Source: Fluviibacter phosphoraccumulans
GTDB taxonomy: Bacteria; Pseudomonadota; Gammaproteobacteria; Burkholderiales; Rhodocyclaceae
DNA: 64,000 nt
Assembly: GCF_016110345.1 (NCBI RefSeq)
Contig: NZ_AP019011.1
Span: 62,001 to 126,000 of the forward strand
Direction of reading: 5' to 3'
Shown here: piece by piece, positions 17,027 through 26,270 of the stretch
Layout: every line of letters starts with the position of its first letter
How positions within the stretch are numbered: position 1 is the stretch's first letter
Made by a program: the position numbers and the translations under genes
The notes under the pieces: model-generated
Seen by the model: the letters and a program-made list of their open reading frames with translations, nothing else
What the model was told of the DNA's origin: nothing
Databases searched by the model: none

Positions 17027-19126
17027 TCAGACAGCCAGACGGGAGATGTCTGCCACGGCATTCATCTGGTCAGACAGGGTCTTCAGTAGGGCCAAACGGT
17101 TCTGGCGAACTTGGGGATCGTCTGCCATCACCATGACATCTTCAAAGAAGGCATCAACGCTGGCGCGCACGCGGGCTAATGCCATCAGTGCATCGGTATA
17201 AGCTTCGTTCCGCACCGCTTCGCTAACCGTTGGGGCGAGTGCGGTCACTTCATCAAAGAGCGCTTTTTCGGCGGCTTCCGTTGTCAAGGCGCTGCTCGGT
17301 GTGCCAAGTGCACTCAGGTCTTCGACTTTCTTGAGCAGATTGCCGATACGCTTGTTCGCAGCCGCCAACGCCAGTGCATCGGGTACCGCGACAAACTCGC
17401 GCACGGCGGCCAGTCGGGCGGGTACCCGATCAATGCGGGCCGGGTTGACGCCGAGCACGGCTTCCACGACATCCTGTGGTTCGCCCTGATCTTTGAGCAG
17501 GTTGCGCAGGCGGTCGGTAATGAAGGCCAGCAGTCCCGATTCAAAATCGGCTTGCAGTGTGCCGGCCGGGAAAGTGCCTGCCGACCAGCTGATGAGCGCC
17601 GGTAATTCCAGCGGTAGTTGACGCTCCATCAGCAGGCGTAGCACGCCAAGCGCAGCGCGGCGCAGGCCGAAGGGGTCGCGATCACCCGTCGGCTTTTCGC
17701 CGATACCGAAGAACGAAACCAGGGTATCCATTTTGTCGGCCAGCGCCACGGCGCAACCGACGTTACCCGATGGCAGTTCATCACCGGCAAAGCGCGGGCG
17801 GTAATGATCGGCAATGGCTTCGGCCACGTCCGCGGCTTCGCCATCGTGCTGGGCGTAGTAGCGGCCCATGATGCCCTGTAGTTCCGGGAACTCGCCCACC
17901 ATATCGGTGACCAGGTCGGCCTTGGCCAGTTCGGCGGCACGGGCCACGTGCGTGGTATCAGCGCCGATGGCATTACCAATCTGAGTAGCCAGATTCTGTA
18001 CGCGGAGCAGACGATCCAGCTGCGTGCCCAGCTTATTGTGATACACCACATTGCCGAGTTTCGAGATGCGCGAGGCCAGCGGCTCTTTGCGATCTTGCGT
18101 AAAGAAGAAGCGGGCATCCGACAGGCGCGGGCGCACCACGCGCTGGTTGCCGCCGATGATGTGCTTGGGGTCGGCAACCGCCATGTTGGAGACGATCAGG
18201 AACTGATTGCGCAGCTTGCCTGAGGCATCCAGCAGGGGGAAATACTTCTGGTTCTGTTGCATGGTCAGAATCAGACATTCCTGCGGTACTTCCAGGAACT
18301 CCGATTCGAACTCGCCGACATAAACGACGGGCCATTCCACCAGCGCAGTGACTTCATCTAGCAGACCATCGGCCTGATTGATCTGGGCGCCCAGCGCCTG
18401 TGCCTTGGCTGCCAGCTCGCCGCCAATGGTGCCGCGACGCTCAGCGTAGTCGGCCATCACCTTGCCTTCGGTACGCAGGGTCTCTGCATAGGCCGTTGCA
18501 TCAGGAATGGTGATCAGCCCCTTCGAGAGGAAGCGATGTCCCAGTGTTTGTTGACGTGACGGCAGGCCCAGCACTTCACCTGGCACTAGTTGGTCGCCAT
18601 GTAATTGAATCAGACCATGCACCGGACGCACAAATTGCACATCGGAGTCGCCCCAACGCATCATCTTCGGGATTGGCAGTTTCTTGAGCGCATCGGCGAC
18701 GATCCCAGACAGGACATCGTTCAGGTGCGCACCCGCCACCTGCATGGTGTAGAAGAAAGTCTCAGACTTGCCGTCCATGCGCTTGCTGAACTTGGGCAGT
18801 TCACTGGCGGCAATGCCTTTGGCTTCCAGTTTTTTGAGCAGGGCCGGCGATGGCTGGCCATCGGCGCCGAGCGCCACGCTGACCGGCATCATCTTTTCTT
18901 CAACTTGTTGGTCGGCAGCGATATCCAGCACATCGGGGATCAACACGGCCAAACGGCGAGGCGTTGCAAACCACTGGTAAGCCACGTTGTCGGCAACCAG
19001 CTTACGCTGACTTAAGCCGGCAAAGACGCCCGCCGAAAAAACTTCACCAAAGCGAGCCAGCGCCTTCGGTGGCAATTCTTCAGTGAGCAGTTCAACGAGT
19101 AGGGGGGCAGTTTTGGCCTGAGTCAT
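17027..19126 (-). CDS. glyS: Glycine--tRNA ligase beta subunit
   Basis: GlyS pairs with GlyQ (alpha2beta2) to charge tRNA-Gly; the beta subunit mainly binds the tRNA. The protein is 699 residues, beginning MTQAKTAPLLVELLTEELPPKA, the conserved N-terminus. It contains the HD-like central region and a C-terminal anticodon-binding DALR-type domain. The ATG at 19126 shares its A with the glyQ stop (TAATG). A longer frame upstream lies inside glyQ and is not family sequence. Confidence 0.96.
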   Translation of the reverse strand: MTQAKTAPLLVELLTEELPPKALARFGEVFSAGVFAGLSQRKLVADNVAYQWFATPRRLAVLIPDVLDIAADQQVEEKMMPVSVALGADGQPSPALLKKLEAKGIAASELPKFSKRMDGKSETFFYTMQVAGAHLNDVLSGIVADALKKLPIPKMMRWGDSDVQFVRPVHGLIQLHGDQLVPGEVLGLPSRQQTLGHRFLSKGLITIPDATAYAETLRTEGKVMADYAERRGTIGGELAAKAQALGAQINQADGLLDEVTALVEWPVVYVGEFESEFLEVPQECLILTMQQNQKYFPLLDASGKLRNQFLIVSNMAVADPKHIIGGNQRVVRPRLSDARFFFTQDRKEPLASRISKLGNVVYHNKLGTQLDRLLRVQNLATQIGNAIGADTTHVARAAELAKADLVTDMVGEFPELQGIMGRYYAQHDGEAADVAEAIADHYRPRFAGDELPSGNVGCAVALADKMDTLVSFFGIGEKPTGDRDPFGLRRAALGVLRLLMERQLPLELPALISWSAGTFPAGTLQADFESGLLAFITDRLRNLLKDQGEPQDVVEAVLGVNPARIDRVPARLAAVREFVAVPDALALAAANKRIGNLLKKVEDLSALGTPSSALTTEAAEKALFDEVTALAPTVSEAVRNEAYTDALMALARVRASVDAFFEDVMVMADDPQVRQNRLALLKTLSDQMNAVADISRLAV

Positions 19127-20040
19127 TACGCGGCCTCCTTCTTGATCGCGGTGCCGCACATCGGGAAACCAAGGGCCTCACGGCTGTCGTAATAGGCTTG
19201 TGCCACCTGACGGGCCAACGCACGTACGCGACCGATATAAGCGGCACGCTCGGTTACTGAGATAGCGCCACGGGCATCCAGCATATTGAAGGTGTGCGAA
19301 CACTTCATCACCTGTTCGAACGCCGGAAGCGGCAGGGTCAGCGCCATCAGACGCTTGGCTTCGGTTTCGTGATCGGTAAAGTGGCGGAACAGCAGTTCTA
19401 CGTTGGCGTGTTCGAAGTTATAGGTCGATTGCTCGACTTCGTTCTGGTGGAAGACGTCGCCGTAAGTCACGACGTGATCCCCGTTCTTCGACCAGACCAG
19501 GTCGTAAACGTTTTCAACGCCCTGCAGATACATGGCCAGGCGCTCCAGACCGTAGGTGATTTCACCCAGCACCGGCTTGCAGGTCAGCGAACCGACTTCC
19601 TGGAAGTACGTGAACTGCGTGACTTCCATGCCGTCCAGCCAGACTTCCCAGCCCAGACCCCAGGCACCCAGGGTGGGCGACTCCCAGTCATCTTCCACAA
19701 AACGAATGTCATGTTCTTCTGTGTTGATACCGAGGGCACGCAATGAATCAATGTACAGATCCATGATGTTGGGTGGCGACGGTTTCAGAACAACCTGATA
19801 CTGGTAGTAGTGCTGCAGACGATTGGGGTTTTCGCCATAACGGCCATCTTTCGGGCGGCGCGAAGGCTGCACATAGGCGGCGCTCCAGGGCTCCGGGCCG
19901 ATGGAACGCAGAAAGGTGGCGGTGTGGAAAGTGCCCGCACCGACTTCAATATCATAAGGTTGCAGCAGGACACAGCCCTGGCGGTTCCAGAATTCCTGCA
20001 GTCGCAGGATGACGTCCTGAAAGGTCAGCATGTTTTGCAT
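19126..20040 (-). CDS. glyQ: Glycine--tRNA ligase alpha subunit
   Basis: GlyQ is the catalytic alpha subunit of the bacterial alpha2beta2 glycyl-tRNA synthetase. The 304-residue protein has the class II motifs in LTFQDVILRLQEFWNRQGC, QPSRRPKDGRYGENPNRLQ and EITYGLERLAMYLQ. It overlaps glyS by one base and heads the glyQ-glyS-gmhB-plsC series. An imperfect hairpin at 20081-20106 lies between it and lnt. Confidence 0.97.
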   Translation of the reverse strand: MQNMLTFQDVILRLQEFWNRQGCVLLQPYDIEVGAGTFHTATFLRSIGPEPWSAAYVQPSRRPKDGRYGENPNRLQHYYQYQVVLKPSPPNIMDLYIDSLRALGINTEEHDIRFVEDDWESPTLGAWGLGWEVWLDGMEVTQFTYFQEVGSLTCKPVLGEITYGLERLAMYLQGVENVYDLVWSKNGDHVVTYGDVFHQNEVEQSTYNFEHANVELLFRHFTDHETEAKRLMALTLPLPAFEQVMKCSHTFNMLDARGAISVTERAAYIGRVRALARQVAQAYYDSREALGFPMCGTAIKKEAA

Positions 20041-20080
20041 TTCGTCTCGAGAAATGTGAGCGCAACAGCGCGCCTGATCG

Positions 20081-20106
20081 AAACCCCCGATTTTACGGGT
20101 TTTTTA
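20081..20106. terminator. Possible weak terminator between lnt and glyQ
   Basis: AAACCC and GGGTTTTTT flank a 10-base AT-rich loop. The T-run is on the plus strand, while the stem could also act weakly at the end of lnt on the minus strand. Evidence is modest. Confidence 0.35.
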
Positions 20107-20132
20107 GCCGGAGAGCAGCAGGATTCTTGTCT

Positions 20133-21701
20133 TCAGACCGTATGTCGGCGGCGTGTGAAGAGGCTCCAGGCCAAAATCACCAGTGAAACGCCAACAATCG
20201 GCCAGTCTAACCAGCGCTGATAGGGCGTTGTCCCCTGCATCCCCTGCACGGTGGTGATCAGCGCGTTGCGCGTAAATGCGGCCAGCACGGCCTGCCGCTC
20301 ACCCTGCGGGTCAATGACAGCCGTCATGCCGGTATTGGTTGCGCGTAACATCGGGCGGCCGTTTTCAAGGGCGCGGATCTGGGCAATCTGCAAATGTTGT
20401 GGCTGCGCCAGCGAATCACCAAACCAGGCCGTATTCGACATGTTGACCATGAGCGTGGCATCGGCAGCACGCTGGGCAATGGCCGTGCCAAAAATATCTT
20501 CGTAGCAAATATTCACGGCAATTTTCTGATGGTTCAGTTGCATCAGCGGTTGATCGAGTTCGCCTGCCGTAAAGTTGGGCAGGGGCATGTTGATCATTGT
20601 CAGGAACCAGCCAAAACCCGGTGGGGTGATTTCACCAAAAGGCACCAGATGCACTTTGTTATAGACCTGCAGCGGGTCGCTGCCGATGGAGACCGCGCTG
20701 TTAGCGTACCAACTGCGTTCTTTGCTGGTTTCTCCAGTAGGTACCCCCATCAGGATATTGCCGCGTTGTTCCTGGCCTATCCGCTGTAGATCCTGGAGGA
20801 ACTCGGCCGGAGCTTCCGAAAGCATCGAGGGAATCGCTGTTTCCGGCAGTACGATCAGTGTGGCCGGATTGTTGCGGGCCAGTTGGAAGTAGGTGATCAA
20901 TGTTTGAACATACTGTTCCGGTTGCCACTTCATCGATTGCGGCACGTTGCCCTGAAGTAAGGATACTTTAAGTGGGGCGCCCTCGGGCTGCGTCCATTGC
21001 ACATGCTGGAGGAGTGCGCCCCCCGTGATGAGTGCGGCAACCACCAATGATTGGGGGTTCAATGAGGATGACCAGTGCCAACCGGTATTACGCAAACGCA
21101 GCCAGAATTCGCCACATAGACCCGCCAGCCAGGCGGTCACGAAAGTCAGACCGTAACCACCCAGAATAGGGGCATAACCCGCAAGCGGGCTGGGCGGTGT
21201 TTGGGTGTAGCCCAGGTTGAGCCAGGGAAAGCCGGTCAATAGCGTGCCGCGCAACCATTCAGTCAGTAACCAGCAGGCCGCAAAAAGGAGGGGACGAAAT
21301 AGTCCGCTATCAAGGCGTGTTGTGCTCGGCGTGTGCGGTGCGGTGCGACCGGCCAAGCAAAGTGCGAAACCTGCGCCGGCCAGCAGCGGGTATATCGCCA
21401 AGTACGCCGCAAAAAGCACCGTGGCAATAAGCGCCAGCAGCATGGGCATGCCACCGATGTCGTGCATGCTGACGTACACCCAGGAAACACCCGTTAGGAA
21501 CTGGCTGAGCCCGAAAAAGAACCCGATGCCAGCGGCCTGCCGTTTGCTGTGCGACGACCGCAATAACAAATAGAGCCCCGCCCAGCAAATAATGCCCAAT
21601 GGCCATAATGAAAATGGCGCAAAGGCCGCAACCCCCAGAAAGCCCCAGCCGATGGCTTGGGCGTAAGGCGACAGGCGGCGGAAGTCCGGCTTCCAACGCA
21701 T
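20133..21701 (-). CDS. lnt: Apolipoprotein N-acyltransferase
   Basis: Lnt adds the third acyl chain to lipoproteins at the periplasmic face of the inner membrane. The 522-residue protein has about six N-terminal membrane helices, then a nitrilase-like periplasmic domain with catalytic Glu in VLPETAIPS, Lys in the YNKVHLVPFGE segment, and nucleophile Cys in NICYEDIFG, plus a final membrane helix. The ATG shares a base with the corC stop (TAATG), so translation is probably coupled. The corC-lnt order is conserved across proteobacteria. Confidence 0.96.
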   Translation of the reverse strand: MRWKPDFRRLSPYAQAIGWGFLGVAAFAPFSLWPLGIICWAGLYLLLRSSHSKRQAAGIGFFFGLSQFLTGVSWVYVSMHDIGGMPMLLALIATVLFAAYLAIYPLLAGAGFALCLAGRTAPHTPSTTRLDSGLFRPLLFAACWLLTEWLRGTLLTGFPWLNLGYTQTPPSPLAGYAPILGGYGLTFVTAWLAGLCGEFWLRLRNTGWHWSSSLNPQSLVVAALITGGALLQHVQWTQPEGAPLKVSLLQGNVPQSMKWQPEQYVQTLITYFQLARNNPATLIVLPETAIPSMLSEAPAEFLQDLQRIGQEQRGNILMGVPTGETSKERSWYANSAVSIGSDPLQVYNKVHLVPFGEITPPGFGWFLTMINMPLPNFTAGELDQPLMQLNHQKIAVNICYEDIFGTAIAQRAADATLMVNMSNTAWFGDSLAQPQHLQIAQIRALENGRPMLRATNTGMTAVIDPQGERQAVLAAFTRNALITTVQGMQGTTPYQRWLDWPIVGVSLVILAWSLFTRRRHTV

Positions 21702-22600
21702 TAGTGATCTTCTCCGGAGCTTTCTGCCGCGATGGGCTGCGCGGAGGTTTCATGACGCAGATCTTCAACCATCAGGCTGTAAAGCCGACGGTTATCAGCC
21801 CGCACCACGCGGAACAACAGACCGTTGAGTTCGATGCTTTCGTTACGGCGTGGCACGCGACCCAGATGGTGGACGATCTGGCCACCAATCGTTTGTGCTT
21901 CGCGTTCGTCCAGTTCGCAGGAGAATTTTTCGTTAAAAGTGTCGACGGGGGTTTGTGCTTTCACCCGATAACGGCCGCTGGCGTCGAGCTGGATGTCGGT
22001 GTCGAGCTGTGCCGCATCGTGTTCGTCTTCGATTTCGCCGACGATCTCTTCCAGGACATCTTCAATGGTGACGAGCCCGGCCAGGCTGCCGAATTCATCA
22101 ATTACCAGTGCCATGTGCGTGTGGCTGATACGGAACTCGCGCAGCAATACGTTTAACGGTTTTGATTCGGGAATAAACATCGCCGGGCGCAGCCAGTCTT
22201 CCAGACGGAAGTTGCTGTTGCCGATAGAGCGTAATAGATCTTTCGCCAGAACAATGCCACGCACGTCGTCATCGTCTTCGCCGAGCACGGGTAGCCGGGA
22301 GTGTCCCGAATCGATGGTCTTGCGAATCGTTTGTGCGAGCGGCAATCCTGCGGAAATGGTCTGGATCTGCTGGCGCGGCACCATGATGTCGCGCACGGTC
22401 ATTTCGGCCACGGTAATAGCGCCCTCAATGATGGTCAGCGCTTCGGCATCGACGAGATTGCGCTCGTGTGCGCCATGCAGCAGTTTAAGCAGTTCACTGC
22501 GATCATCCGGTTCGCGTAGCAGTAGCGTCGAAAAGCGGTCGATCAGTTGGGTCAGGCTGTTGCCCGGGGTCGCCCGGGCGGGTGTAGGGGAGGGGTCCAT
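21701..22600 (-). CDS. corC: CorC/HlyC family protein with tandem CBS domains
   Basis: The 299-residue cytosolic protein has two CBS domains (about 60-190, starting MVPRQQIQTIS and ending VIDEFGSLAGLVTIEDVLEEIVGEIEDE) and a C-terminal CorC_HlyC (transporter-associated) domain. It lacks the N-terminal CNNM/DUF21 membrane domain. It is linked by name to Mg/Co efflux with CorA, but the direct role is uncertain. It sits between ybeY and lnt in the conserved miaB-ybeZ-ybeY-corC-lnt cluster. Confidence 0.92.
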   Translation of the reverse strand: MDPSPTPARATPGNSLTQLIDRFSTLLLREPDDRSELLKLLHGAHERNLVDAEALTIIEGAITVAEMTVRDIMVPRQQIQTISAGLPLAQTIRKTIDSGHSRLPVLGEDDDDVRGIVLAKDLLRSIGNSNFRLEDWLRPAMFIPESKPLNVLLREFRISHTHMALVIDEFGSLAGLVTIEDVLEEIVGEIEDEHDAAQLDTDIQLDASGRYRVKAQTPVDTFNEKFSCELDEREAQTIGGQIVHHLGRVPRRNESIELNGLLFRVVRADNRRLYSLMVEDLRHETSAQPIAAESSGEDH

Positions 22601-22606
22601 TAGGGG

Positions 22607-23074
22607 TTATGCGTACGGGTCGGCAAAGCCCAGATCAGCCATGATTTCAGTTTCCAGCGATTCCATTTCTTTGGCATCGCGATCATTCAGGTGGTCGTAT
22701 CCCATCAGATGCAGCATGCCGTGTACCACCAGGTGTGCCATATGCGCGGTCACGGTTTTATGCTGTGCTTTGGCTTCGGCGTAGATCACCGTGGGGCAAA
22801 AGACAATGTCACCCATCAGCGGTTCATCTTCATAGGGAAACGACAGCACGTTGGTCGGTTTTTTCTTGCCGCGGTAGGTGTCGTTCAGATGCTGGCTTTC
22901 TTCGGCATCCACAAAACGCATGGTGACCGTGGCTGCATCACCGTACACGGCTTTGGCCCATTTGCGTAACAGCTTGCGGTCGGGGATCTGCTGACGCAAA
23001 TCGTCTGCGCACACCAGCTGAACCGTCAGGTCGAGGCGGCGAGCGGGCTTTGGCGCGCTGGCTAAATCAGTCAT
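22607..23074 (-). CDS. ybeY: Endoribonuclease YbeY
   Basis: YbeY is a zinc-dependent single-strand RNase used in 16S rRNA 3' maturation and ribosome quality control. The 155-residue protein ends with the metal motif HGMLHLMGYDH (His118, His122, His128) and contains the TNVLSFPYE core segment. It follows ybeZ by nine bases and precedes corC by six, so it is part of one transcript. Confidence 0.95.
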   Translation of the reverse strand: MTDLASAPKPARRLDLTVQLVCADDLRQQIPDRKLLRKWAKAVYGDAATVTMRFVDAEESQHLNDTYRGKKKPTNVLSFPYEDEPLMGDIVFCPTVIYAEAKAQHKTVTAHMAHLVVHGMLHLMGYDHLNDRDAKEMESLETEIMADLGFADPYA

Positions 23075-23083
23075 AGCGCTAGC

Positions 23084-24085
23084 TTAACTGTTTTGGGCTT
23101 GATGTGCTTCATACGCCGCCACAATTCGTGCCACCAGTGGGTGACGGACCACGTCTTCTTTAAGGAAGTGGGTCACGCCAATGCCGCGCACATCGCGCAG
23201 AATGGTCGTTGCCTCCGCCAATCCGCTCTTCTGGCCGCGTGGTAGATCGACCTGGGTCGGGTCGCCGGTAATCACGGCTTTGGCGCCAATGCCAATGCGC
23301 GTCAGGAACATCTTCATTTGTTCCGGCGATGTGTTCTGCGCTTCGTCCAGAATAATGAACGCATTGTTTAGCGTGCGCCCACGCATAAAGGCGAGGGGCG
23401 CGACTTCCAGCATGCCCTTCTCAAAGAGCTTGGTGACCTTTTCAAACCCCATCAGGTCGTACAACGCGTCGTAGAGTGGGCGTAGATACGGGTCGACCTT
23501 CTGCGACAGATCGCCCGGCAGAAAGCCCAGACGCTCTCCGGCTTCCACGGCGGGTCGCGTCAGAATAATGCGCTGTACGTGTTCGCGCTCAAAAGCATCG
23601 ACCGCACAAGCGACCGCCAGATAGGTTTTACCGGTACCGGCCGGACCAATGCCAAAGGTAATGTCATGCGCCTGAATGTTCTTCAGGTATTCCACCTGGC
23701 GTGGTGTACGGCCATGCAGGTCGGCACGCTTGGTCATCAACACGGGGGCATCACCTACACCCAGGTCGGCATCATCCCGGCCAATTTTGGCGATGGGCTG
23801 GTGTGCCGGATCTTGGCGCAGCTCGATCAGGCCGAGCTGAATGTCATCCACGCTGAGCGCTTCTTTGCTGTTGCCCGCGAGTTCGTAAAAAAAGCGCAAG
23901 GCGCGGGCGGCACGTTCTCGGCTGGTGCCGGTGCCCTGAATGCGAAAGTGCGCACTACGGCGGGCGATAGCGACATCGCAAGCCTGTTCAATCTGATGCA
24001 GGTTTTCGTCGAGCGGGCCGCACAGGCTGGCCAGCTGGTGGTTGTCCACCGGCTCTAATGAAAACTCTAACGTACGTGTGCTCAA
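23084..24085 (-). CDS. ybeZ: PhoH-like ATPase YbeZ
   Basis: YbeZ is a PhoH-family NTPase/RNA helicase-like protein that works with YbeY. The 333-residue protein has an N-terminal KH-like region, the Walker A sequence GPAGTGKTYLA, then LTRPAVEAGERLGFLPGDL and Walker B IILDEAQNTSPEQ. It starts three bases from the miaB stop and is followed closely by ybeY. Confidence 0.94.
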   Translation of the reverse strand: MSTRTLEFSLEPVDNHQLASLCGPLDENLHQIEQACDVAIARRSAHFRIQGTGTSRERAARALRFFYELAGNSKEALSVDDIQLGLIELRQDPAHQPIAKIGRDDADLGVGDAPVLMTKRADLHGRTPRQVEYLKNIQAHDITFGIGPAGTGKTYLAVACAVDAFEREHVQRIILTRPAVEAGERLGFLPGDLSQKVDPYLRPLYDALYDLMGFEKVTKLFEKGMLEVAPLAFMRGRTLNNAFIILDEAQNTSPEQMKMFLTRIGIGAKAVITGDPTQVDLPRGQKSGLAEATTILRDVRGIGVTHFLKEDVVRHPLVARIVAAYEAHQAQNS

Positions 24086-24087
24086 GC

Positions 24088-25482
24088 TTAATCCTTTAAA
24101 ACAATCTCGCCGCGCAGCGTGTGTGACAGCGACTCAACAATACGTACGTCCACAAACTGATTAATCAAGCGGGCATTCCCCACAAAATTAACAATGCGGT
24201 TGTTATCGGTACGGCCAGCCAGTTCGTTAGCGTCCTTGCGCGACAGGCTCTCTACCAACACGCGCTGCACAGAACCCACCATCGATTGGCTAATAGCCTG
24301 CGCCTGTTCTTCAATCTTGGCTTGTAGCCGCTTCAGGCGTTCTGTCTTGACCTCAGCCGGTGTGTCATCCGATAGCTCGGCGGCGGGTGTGCCAGGGCGG
24401 CTGCTATACAGAAAGCTGAACGAGTAATCAAAGCCCACCTCTTCGATCAACGCCATGGTCTTTTCAAAGTCTTCGGCCGTTTCACCGGGAAAGCCCACAA
24501 TAAAGTCCGACGATAACGCCAGATCAGGTCGGGCAGCGCGCAGCTTGCGAATCACCGACTTGTATTCCAGGCTGGTGTAGCCGCGTTTCATGGACACGAG
24601 CACCCGATCAGAACCCGCCTGTACCGGCAGATGTAGGTGTGACACCAGCTTCGGTACGCGGGCGTACATATCAATCAGTTTTTGCGACATCTCGCGTGGG
24701 TGCGAGGTCGTGTAACGGATGCGCTCAATCTCCGGCATCTCGGCAATCGTTTCAATCAGATCCGCCAGATCGGCAATGGTGCCCTCATCATCCATCACGC
24801 CACGGTAGGCGTTCACGTTCTGGCCAAGCAGGGTCACTTCTTTAACGCCCTGGGCCGTGAGTTCGGTAATTTCCACCAGAATGTCGGCAAACGGGCGTGA
24901 GACTTCTTCGCCACGGGTATAAGGCACGATGCAGAAGCTGCAGTACTTAGAGCAGCCTTCCATAATCGACACAAAAGCACTGGCACCTTCAGTGCGCGCG
25001 GGCGGCATGGCATCAAACTTCTCGATCTCCGGGAACGAGATATCCACAGCCGCCTTGCCGGTAGTCTTGCGCTCGGCAATCAGCGTGGGCAAACGGTGCA
25101 GCGTTTGCGGGCCAAATACCACATCCACATAAGGCGCGCGTTTCACAATCTCGCCACCTTCTTGAGAGGCCACGCAACCGCCTACGCCAATTACTAGATT
25201 GGGGTTCTTTTCTTTAAGGTGGCGCACCCGGCCCAGATCATGGAACACCTTCTCCTGGGCCTTCTCACGCACAGAGCACGTGTTAAACAGAATCACATCG
25301 GCGTCTTCCGGCCGGTCTGTTTTAACCATGCCTTCGCTGTCTGAAAGCACATCCACCATTTTGTCCGAGTCGTACTCATTCATCTGGCAGCCAAAGGTCT
25401 TGATGAACACTTTTTTAGGGCGGCTGGGGGCTGTGGAGTCGGCAGCGGGGGGCGAAATCAGGTCGGATGCGGGTTGTGTCAT
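24088..25482 (-). CDS. miaB: tRNA-2-methylthio-N6-dimethylallyladenosine synthase
   Basis: MiaB is a radical-SAM methylthiotransferase that modifies A37 of tRNAs reading UNN codons. The protein is about 464 residues. It has an N-terminal UPF0004 domain (FIKTFGCQMNEYDSD, Cys32), the radical-SAM cluster CSKYCSFC and a C-terminal TRAM domain (about 395-464). I chose ATG 25482; an upstream in-frame codon adds 11 residues unlike the family. It heads the miaB-ybeZ-ybeY-corC-lnt cluster. Confidence 0.95.
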   Translation of the reverse strand: MTQPASDLISPPAADSTAPSRPKKVFIKTFGCQMNEYDSDKMVDVLSDSEGMVKTDRPEDADVILFNTCSVREKAQEKVFHDLGRVRHLKEKNPNLVIGVGGCVASQEGGEIVKRAPYVDVVFGPQTLHRLPTLIAERKTTGKAAVDISFPEIEKFDAMPPARTEGASAFVSIMEGCSKYCSFCIVPYTRGEEVSRPFADILVEITELTAQGVKEVTLLGQNVNAYRGVMDDEGTIADLADLIETIAEMPEIERIRYTTSHPREMSQKLIDMYARVPKLVSHLHLPVQAGSDRVLVSMKRGYTSLEYKSVIRKLRAARPDLALSSDFIVGFPGETAEDFEKTMALIEEVGFDYSFSFLYSSRPGTPAAELSDDTPAEVKTERLKRLQAKIEEQAQAISQSMVGSVQRVLVESLSRKDANELAGRTDNNRIVNFVGNARLINQFVDVRIVESLSHTLRGEIVLKD

Positions 25483-25599
25483 GCCAGAGATAGGTAGAAA
25501 AGCGGTAAAAATCAAGGCAAATTATACACTTGGCCTTGATCAGACGGGGTTTTGGCTTGACGAAGTAGGCGCCGCCTATTAAAATCTTGCCCCTTGTGC

Positions 25600-25676
25600 G
25601 GTGATGTAGCTCAGACGGTTAGAGCGATGGATTCATAACCCATAGGTCGGCGGTTCGATTCCGCCCATCACCACCA
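25600..25676 (+). tRNA. tRNA-Met(CAT), elongator
   Basis: The 77-base gene folds as a full cloverleaf: acceptor GGTGATG (25600-25606) with CATCACC (25666-25672), D-arm AGCTC/GAGC, T-arm GGCGG-TTCGATT-CCGCC, and encoded CCA (25674-25676). The anticodon CAT is at 25634-25636. The paired G1-C72 argues against initiator tRNA, and the identity fits elongator Met better than Ile2. The last anticodon-stem pair is A·C (25631 with 25639), which is unusual. It points away from miaB and is followed by a terminator. Confidence 0.93.
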
Positions 25677-25685
25677 CGAATTACG

Positions 25686-25713
25686 CGGCTTCCCGAAAGG
25701 GAGGCCGTTTTCG
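25686..25713 (+). terminator. Intrinsic terminator after tRNA-Met
   Basis: A nine-base stem (25686-25694 with 25699-25707, one G·U), GAAA loop and T-rich tail begin ten bases after the tRNA CCA end. Confidence 0.8.
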
Positions 25714-25923
25714 TTTTGGCCTTGTCTAATGTATATCCTAGGTTTGAGCAGCGTTATTGCTCTTAATGGGGCAAGGCTTGAAGCGTTCCAATCCCCCAAT
25801 CCTGAAGGCTCTTGTGGGGTGCTAGCAATTTTGTCGTTTGGTTTCATCGGTAGATACGTGCTTACTAAAATGCTCAAGGTCATTTTGGGGTGCTGCTAAG
25901 CAGCAAAAAATACAATTTTAAAG
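25714..25923. other. Intergenic stretch between tRNA-Met and hipBA
   Basis: No convincing gene is visible. The DNA is more AT-rich than the flanking core, consistent with insertion of accessory DNA next to a tRNA gene. I found no clear repeat of the tRNA 3' end nearby that would mark an attachment site. The hipBA operator region follows. Confidence 0.4.
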
Positions 25924-25969
25924 TTGTAAAAACACAGTACAACAATAGGGTTGTATTTACAATTTACAA
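25924..25969. promoter_or_regulatory. Repeated TTGTA/TACAA half-sites, likely HipB operator
   Basis: TTGTA at 25924-25928 and 25951-25955 and TACAA at 25938-25942, 25958-25962 and 25965-25969 form overlapping inverted repeats 40-80 bases before hipB. Clusters of this sort are the usual autoregulatory operators of HipB-type antitoxins. The half-site differs from the E. coli TATCC box. Confidence 0.5.
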
Positions 25970-26006
25970 TCTATATGTTGTTATGTGAGCATCTGCGGAG
26001 GTGGCA

Positions 26007-26267
26007 ATGATTTATCCCATAAAGACGCTCAAGCAACTCCCTTTGTTCCTAAAAGGATTCAGGAAAAAAAAGGGGCTGACCCAAGCCTCGATGGCTGAAC
26101 AGCTTGGCATCAGCCAGCAGGCTTACGCGCGCTTCGAAGCTAACCCGGAGACGGCGACCTTGGAACGGTTATTTCTGGTTTTGCGGACGCTGGATGTTGA
26201 GATTTCGTTGGCGCACTCAGATACCAAGCAAGCCGACGTAGCAAGCAATACCCAAGAGCCTTGGTGA
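26007..26267 (+). CDS. hipB: HipB-like Xre-family antitoxin
   Basis: The 86-residue protein is an Xre/Cro helix-turn-helix protein (KGLTQASMAEQLGISQQAYARFE). In HipBA modules it binds the operator as a dimer and neutralises HipA. I chose ATG 26007 because GGAGGTG (25997-26003) is a strong ribosome site for it; a GTG at 26001 falls inside that site. hipA begins three bases after the stop, the classic antitoxin-toxin order. Base composition is lower in GC than the neighbours. Confidence 0.88.
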   Translation: MIYPIKTLKQLPLFLKGFRKKKGLTQASMAEQLGISQQAYARFEANPETATLERLFLVLRTLDVEISLAHSDTKQADVASNTQEPW

Positions 26268-26270
26268 TTT

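Noticed and set aside
25668..25883. Minus-strand frame downstream of tRNA-Met
   Set aside because: It runs into the tRNA gene and terminator, lacks a ribosome site and has no protein-like pattern.
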